NCBI GenBank assembly: GCA_035536775.1
Contig: DATLNM010000035.1
Span: 28,265 to 92,264, forward strand
Direction: 5' to 3'
DNA: 64,000 nt
Source: DATLNM01 sp035536775
Lineage (GTDB): Bacteria > Actinomycetota > CADDZG01 > WHSQ01
How positions within the stretch are numbered: the stretch's first letter is position 1; each line of letters begins with the position of its first letter. Below, piece by piece: positions 62,018 through 64,000 of the stretch. The translations under genes and the position numbers were made by a program. The notes under the pieces are model-generated. The model did no database searches, was not told the DNA's origin, and saw nothing but the letters and a program-made list of their open reading frames with translations.

Positions 62018-63571
62018 TCAGAGTTTGGGCGCGCCGGTGAGATGGCCGGCCACGCCCGCGCCCCACGGGACACATAGGCCGTCGGCCGTGCAGCCGTCGA
62101 TGAACGCGGCCCACGGCGTGCCGTCGGGCGCGATGACGACGTCGATGAAGTCGAACTGGACCCCGCACCGGAGGATCGCGCAGCTACCGAAGATCAGTGG
62201 GTCCTTGACCGGATTGATCGCAGCCGTGTGGAAGCTGGGGCGCGCCGCGAGTGGGTTCGTTGTTACCGACATATAGCCGTTCCAGGTCACATCTTCGTAC
62301 TCGCCGCCCGCGCCGTCGGGCGCCTCGCCGCCGGGTGCGTTCATGCTCGCGACGTACGCGAACGCGAGACCACCCGAAGGCCCCAGCGCGATAACGGGAC
62401 CCCACGCCTCCTTGAGCCCCGGCGGCCCAATCATGGTCGGCGACCCCCACGTCTCTCCGCCGTCGCGCGAAACGACTAGATAGGGGAGCCGGTTGCGCGC
62501 CGTGTAAACGTAGAAGATGTTGCCGTCGGGGTCGACCACGACGCCCGCCTCGTGCTCCCAGATCGCCGGGTTGTCGATCGATCCATCGCTGACCGGCATC
62601 CCGTTGTCGGCCACCTGGATGCGCCGCCACGTCGCACCCTCGTCTTCACTGATCGCGAGGTAGGGGGCGTCGCAGAACCCGCGCGGCAGATACACGACAC
62701 CCTCGGTGTCGACGAAACCCGGTCCCGTCGCGCCTCCGCAGTGTCCGGGGATGCCCGCCATGCCATCTCTCGTCATGGTTGGGTCATCTGTGAACGCAGG
62801 GAGGCCGGTTCGCACCCAGGTGAGACCACCGTCGATAGACTTGACGCAGCTCGTGGCAGTGCCGAAGAACGCGAGCGCGCCCGCGTCGATCGCGCAGTAA
62901 TAGACGACGTTCGGGTACCCGATCGGCCCGCTCGTAGCGGGCGGCCCCGCGAAGATGTTCTGGTGGTCGGTGAGCGTACAGATCGTCGACTCCTGCCATG
63001 TCTCACCCTCGTTGTCGCTGATCGACAGTTGGGTGCACGGACCCGTCCAGTCGTTATCGAAGATGCGATCGGTCGCTGGGTCGACGTAGAAGTACGGGTC
63101 CTGGCCGAACGCATGGGTGCGCGTCGGGCCGAGCCGGCCACCGACCTCAGCCCACGTCTTGCCGTTATCGCTTGTCGCGACAAGGGGCCACGCGATGCCC
63201 GAGGTGTCGGACGTGTCGAGGCCCTTGAAGAACACCGTTCCGCTCGAAGTCACACCGAGCGTTGGTTCCGCGCCGAGAACACCCGTGTCGAACATCTCGC
63301 CGCGCGGCCGCTTCCCGGCCTTCTTGCGCGACGAGCTGCCCGCGACATAGGTGATCCCTCGGACGACCGCGTGCTTGCCGAGTTCAGCGCGCAGGGGACT
63401 GTGCTTCGCGGCATAAACCGAAATGGGGTCGGCTTCGACTTCTTGCTCGTGCGAGTGAACGTCGTGCCACGATGTGAGAGACGATCCAGGAAGTCCGTGC
63501 GTGGCACCGGGGAACGCCACCCCGCCGAAGATCATCGCCGCTGCTGCCGTCACGATCGCAGTTCGTGTCAC
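62018..63571 (-). CDS. Secreted BNR-repeat beta-propeller protein
   Basis: 517 aa, GTG start. Signal peptide (MTRTAIVTAAAAMIFGG, cleavage near THG-LPG). Repeated Asp-boxes: TSDNGKTWAE, ISDNEGETWQE, SIDGGLTWVR, ISEDEGATWR and VSRDGGETWG. Sialidase-family propeller; the catalytic Arg triad is not evident, so a binding or accessory role is likely. Several Cys pairs suggest disulfides (GPCTQL, TICTLT, HCGGAT). Seven bases before the GTG lies the end of a G-rich hexamer array (see repeat 63581-63604). Confidence 0.8.
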   Translation of the reverse strand: MTRTAIVTAAAAMIFGGVAFPGATHGLPGSSLTSWHDVHSHEQEVEADPISVYAAKHSPLRAELGKHAVVRGITYVAGSSSRKKAGKRPRGEMFDTGVLGAEPTLGVTSSGTVFFKGLDTSDTSGIAWPLVATSDNGKTWAEVGGRLGPTRTHAFGQDPYFYVDPATDRIFDNDWTGPCTQLSISDNEGETWQESTICTLTDHQNIFAGPPATSGPIGYPNVVYYCAIDAGALAFFGTATSCVKSIDGGLTWVRTGLPAFTDDPTMTRDGMAGIPGHCGGATGPGFVDTEGVVYLPRGFCDAPYLAISEDEGATWRRIQVADNGMPVSDGSIDNPAIWEHEAGVVVDPDGNIFYVYTARNRLPYLVVSRDGGETWGSPTMIGPPGLKEAWGPVIALGPSGGLAFAYVASMNAPGGEAPDGAGGEYEDVTWNGYMSVTTNPLAARPSFHTAAINPVKDPLIFGSCAILRCGVQFDFIDVVIAPDGTPWAAFIDGCTADGLCVPWGAGVAGHLTGAPKL

Positions 63572-63580
63572 GCCGGCGCC

Positions 63581-63604
63581 CCCTAGCCCTAGCCCTAGCC
63601 CTAG
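63581..63604. repeat. CCCTAG hexamer array; G-quadruplex on the minus strand
   Basis: Four perfect CCCTAG copies. Read on the minus strand, GGG runs separated by CTA, then GGGGG, meet the canonical quadruplex pattern. This sits in the 5' leader of the BNR gene and overlaps its probable ribosome-binding position (seven bases before the GTG at 63571). Confidence 0.8.
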
Positions 63605-63610
63605 CCGAGA

Positions 63611-64000
63611 TTAGACCTCTTCGGGAGGGCCCTTGTCTGCGGGTGCGCTGGCGGGTTCCGGACCGATCTCGTTGAGGCGATCGACGAGCTGACGCAGCCG
63701 GCCAACGTGGTGACGGTCGAACTTGAGGGCGATGCGGGGTAGGTCCGGCACGTCCATGTCCTTGATCTCGGCAGGCGATGCCTCGGCGCGTTCGATGGGG
63801 CCGCCCAGGATGTCGGTGAACTCGCGCGATAGCTCGGCGAGCGTCGCGTCGTCCGGCATCACATTGAGCCGCAGGATCAATCGGTCGCGCACGAGTCGCT
63901 GGGAGTGGTACACCCGGAAGAACGTTTCGATCTCTTCGACCGCTTCCTCCGCGTGATGGCACCACTTGTAAAGGCTGAGGTCATCCTTGCTGATGAACCC
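63611..64000 (-). CDS. C-terminal part of LOG-family (TIGR00730) protein
   Basis: Partial: 129 codons plus stop, reading in from the right edge. GFISKDDLSLYKWC and TFFRVYHSQRLVRDRLILRL, then PRIALKFDRHHVGRLRQLVD, match the C-terminal extension of TIGR00730 Rossmann-fold proteins in actinobacteria (lysine-decarboxylase-like/LOG family). The N-terminal Rossmann core and active site are outside the window. A start at 63913 is not used because the family sequence continues upstream. Confidence 0.8.
   Translation of the reverse strand, partial: GFISKDDLSLYKWCHHAEEAVEEIETFFRVYHSQRLVRDRLILRLNVMPDDATLAELSREFTDILGGPIERAEASPAEIKDMDVPDLPRIALKFDRHHVGRLRQLVDRLNEIGPEPASAPADKGPPEEV

Noticed and set aside
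62552..63586. 344-codon plus-strand frame
   Set aside because: Shadow of the BNR propeller gene on the minus strand, Arg-rich and without motifs.
63581..63604. Telomere-like CCCTAG array as replicon end
   Set aside because: Only four copies, internal and between two genes; better explained as a leader repeat.

Overview
The window is GC-rich, densely coding DNA from what looks like an uncultured actinobacterium (phylum Actinomycetota). The best taxonomic clues are a fused E2-E1 2-oxoglutarate dehydrogenase of the Kgd type (45430-49023), a TIGR03084/maleylpyruvate-isomerase-like DinB protein of the kind common in mycothiol-using bacteria (50882-51682), many class III cyclase and LuxR/AfsR-type ATPase regulators, CGNR-type and Clp-N-associated-type HTH proteins, and frequent GTG/TTG or leaderless starts. 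There is no IS element, prophage, integrase, CRISPR array or rRNA. No intergenic stretch exceeds about 180 bases.

Layout. 1-8.9 kb is a nucleotide second-messenger region: a PAS-GGDEF-EAL protein, a Crp-like cyclic-nucleotide regulator divergent from a cyclase-ATPase-TPR protein, and a second cyclase fused to an alpha/beta-hydrolase domain that has lost its catalytic Ser and His. 9.0-16.1 kb is a tightly coupled operon for secreted proteins: an LVIVD beta-propeller, two ceramidase-like proteins and a CehA/McbA-type PHP hydrolase. 16.1-22.8 kb holds small membrane proteins, a secreted endonuclease/phosphatase-fold protein, an LPFTG-bearing repeat protein, a DUF4442 hotdog protein, a dodecin and an alpha/beta hydrolase.

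22.8-29.8 kb is the metabolic centrepiece. It encodes an LLM flavin oxidoreductase, a fused FAD-monooxygenase/Old-Yellow-Enzyme-type protein resembling salicylyl-CoA 5-hydroxylase and 2-aminobenzoyl-CoA monooxygenase/reductase, a crotonase without the usual hydratase glutamates, a RidA-family protein without its signature arginine, a divergent acyl-CoA dehydrogenase, a phenylacetate-CoA-ligase-family enzyme and a small unknown protein. This looks like an aerobic CoA-thioester route for an aromatic acid, possibly aminated.

30-43.9 kb is again dominated by exported proteins: a second LPFTG protein with Pro/Ala repeats, an LCAT-like esterase, a 1318-residue TolB/Calx-beta/RTX protein and a BNR propeller. 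It also has a LuxR-family LAL regulator and an HTH regulator with tandem palindromes over its promoter. tRNA-Lys and tRNA-His follow at 44.0 kb. 44.2-64 kb is a mix of housekeeping and accessory genes: MFS transporter, Kgd, epimerase, GNAT, channel-like membrane protein, CGNR regulator, two AlkA-type DNA glycosylases (one without a canonical start codon), a Rieske FAD oxidoreductase, a lytic transglycosylase lipoprotein, a CocE-type hydrolase, another BNR propeller with a G-quadruplex-forming repeat in its leader, and the C-terminal end of a LOG-family protein cut by the window edge.

Family assignments come from motif reading and remembered family features; no database search was run.
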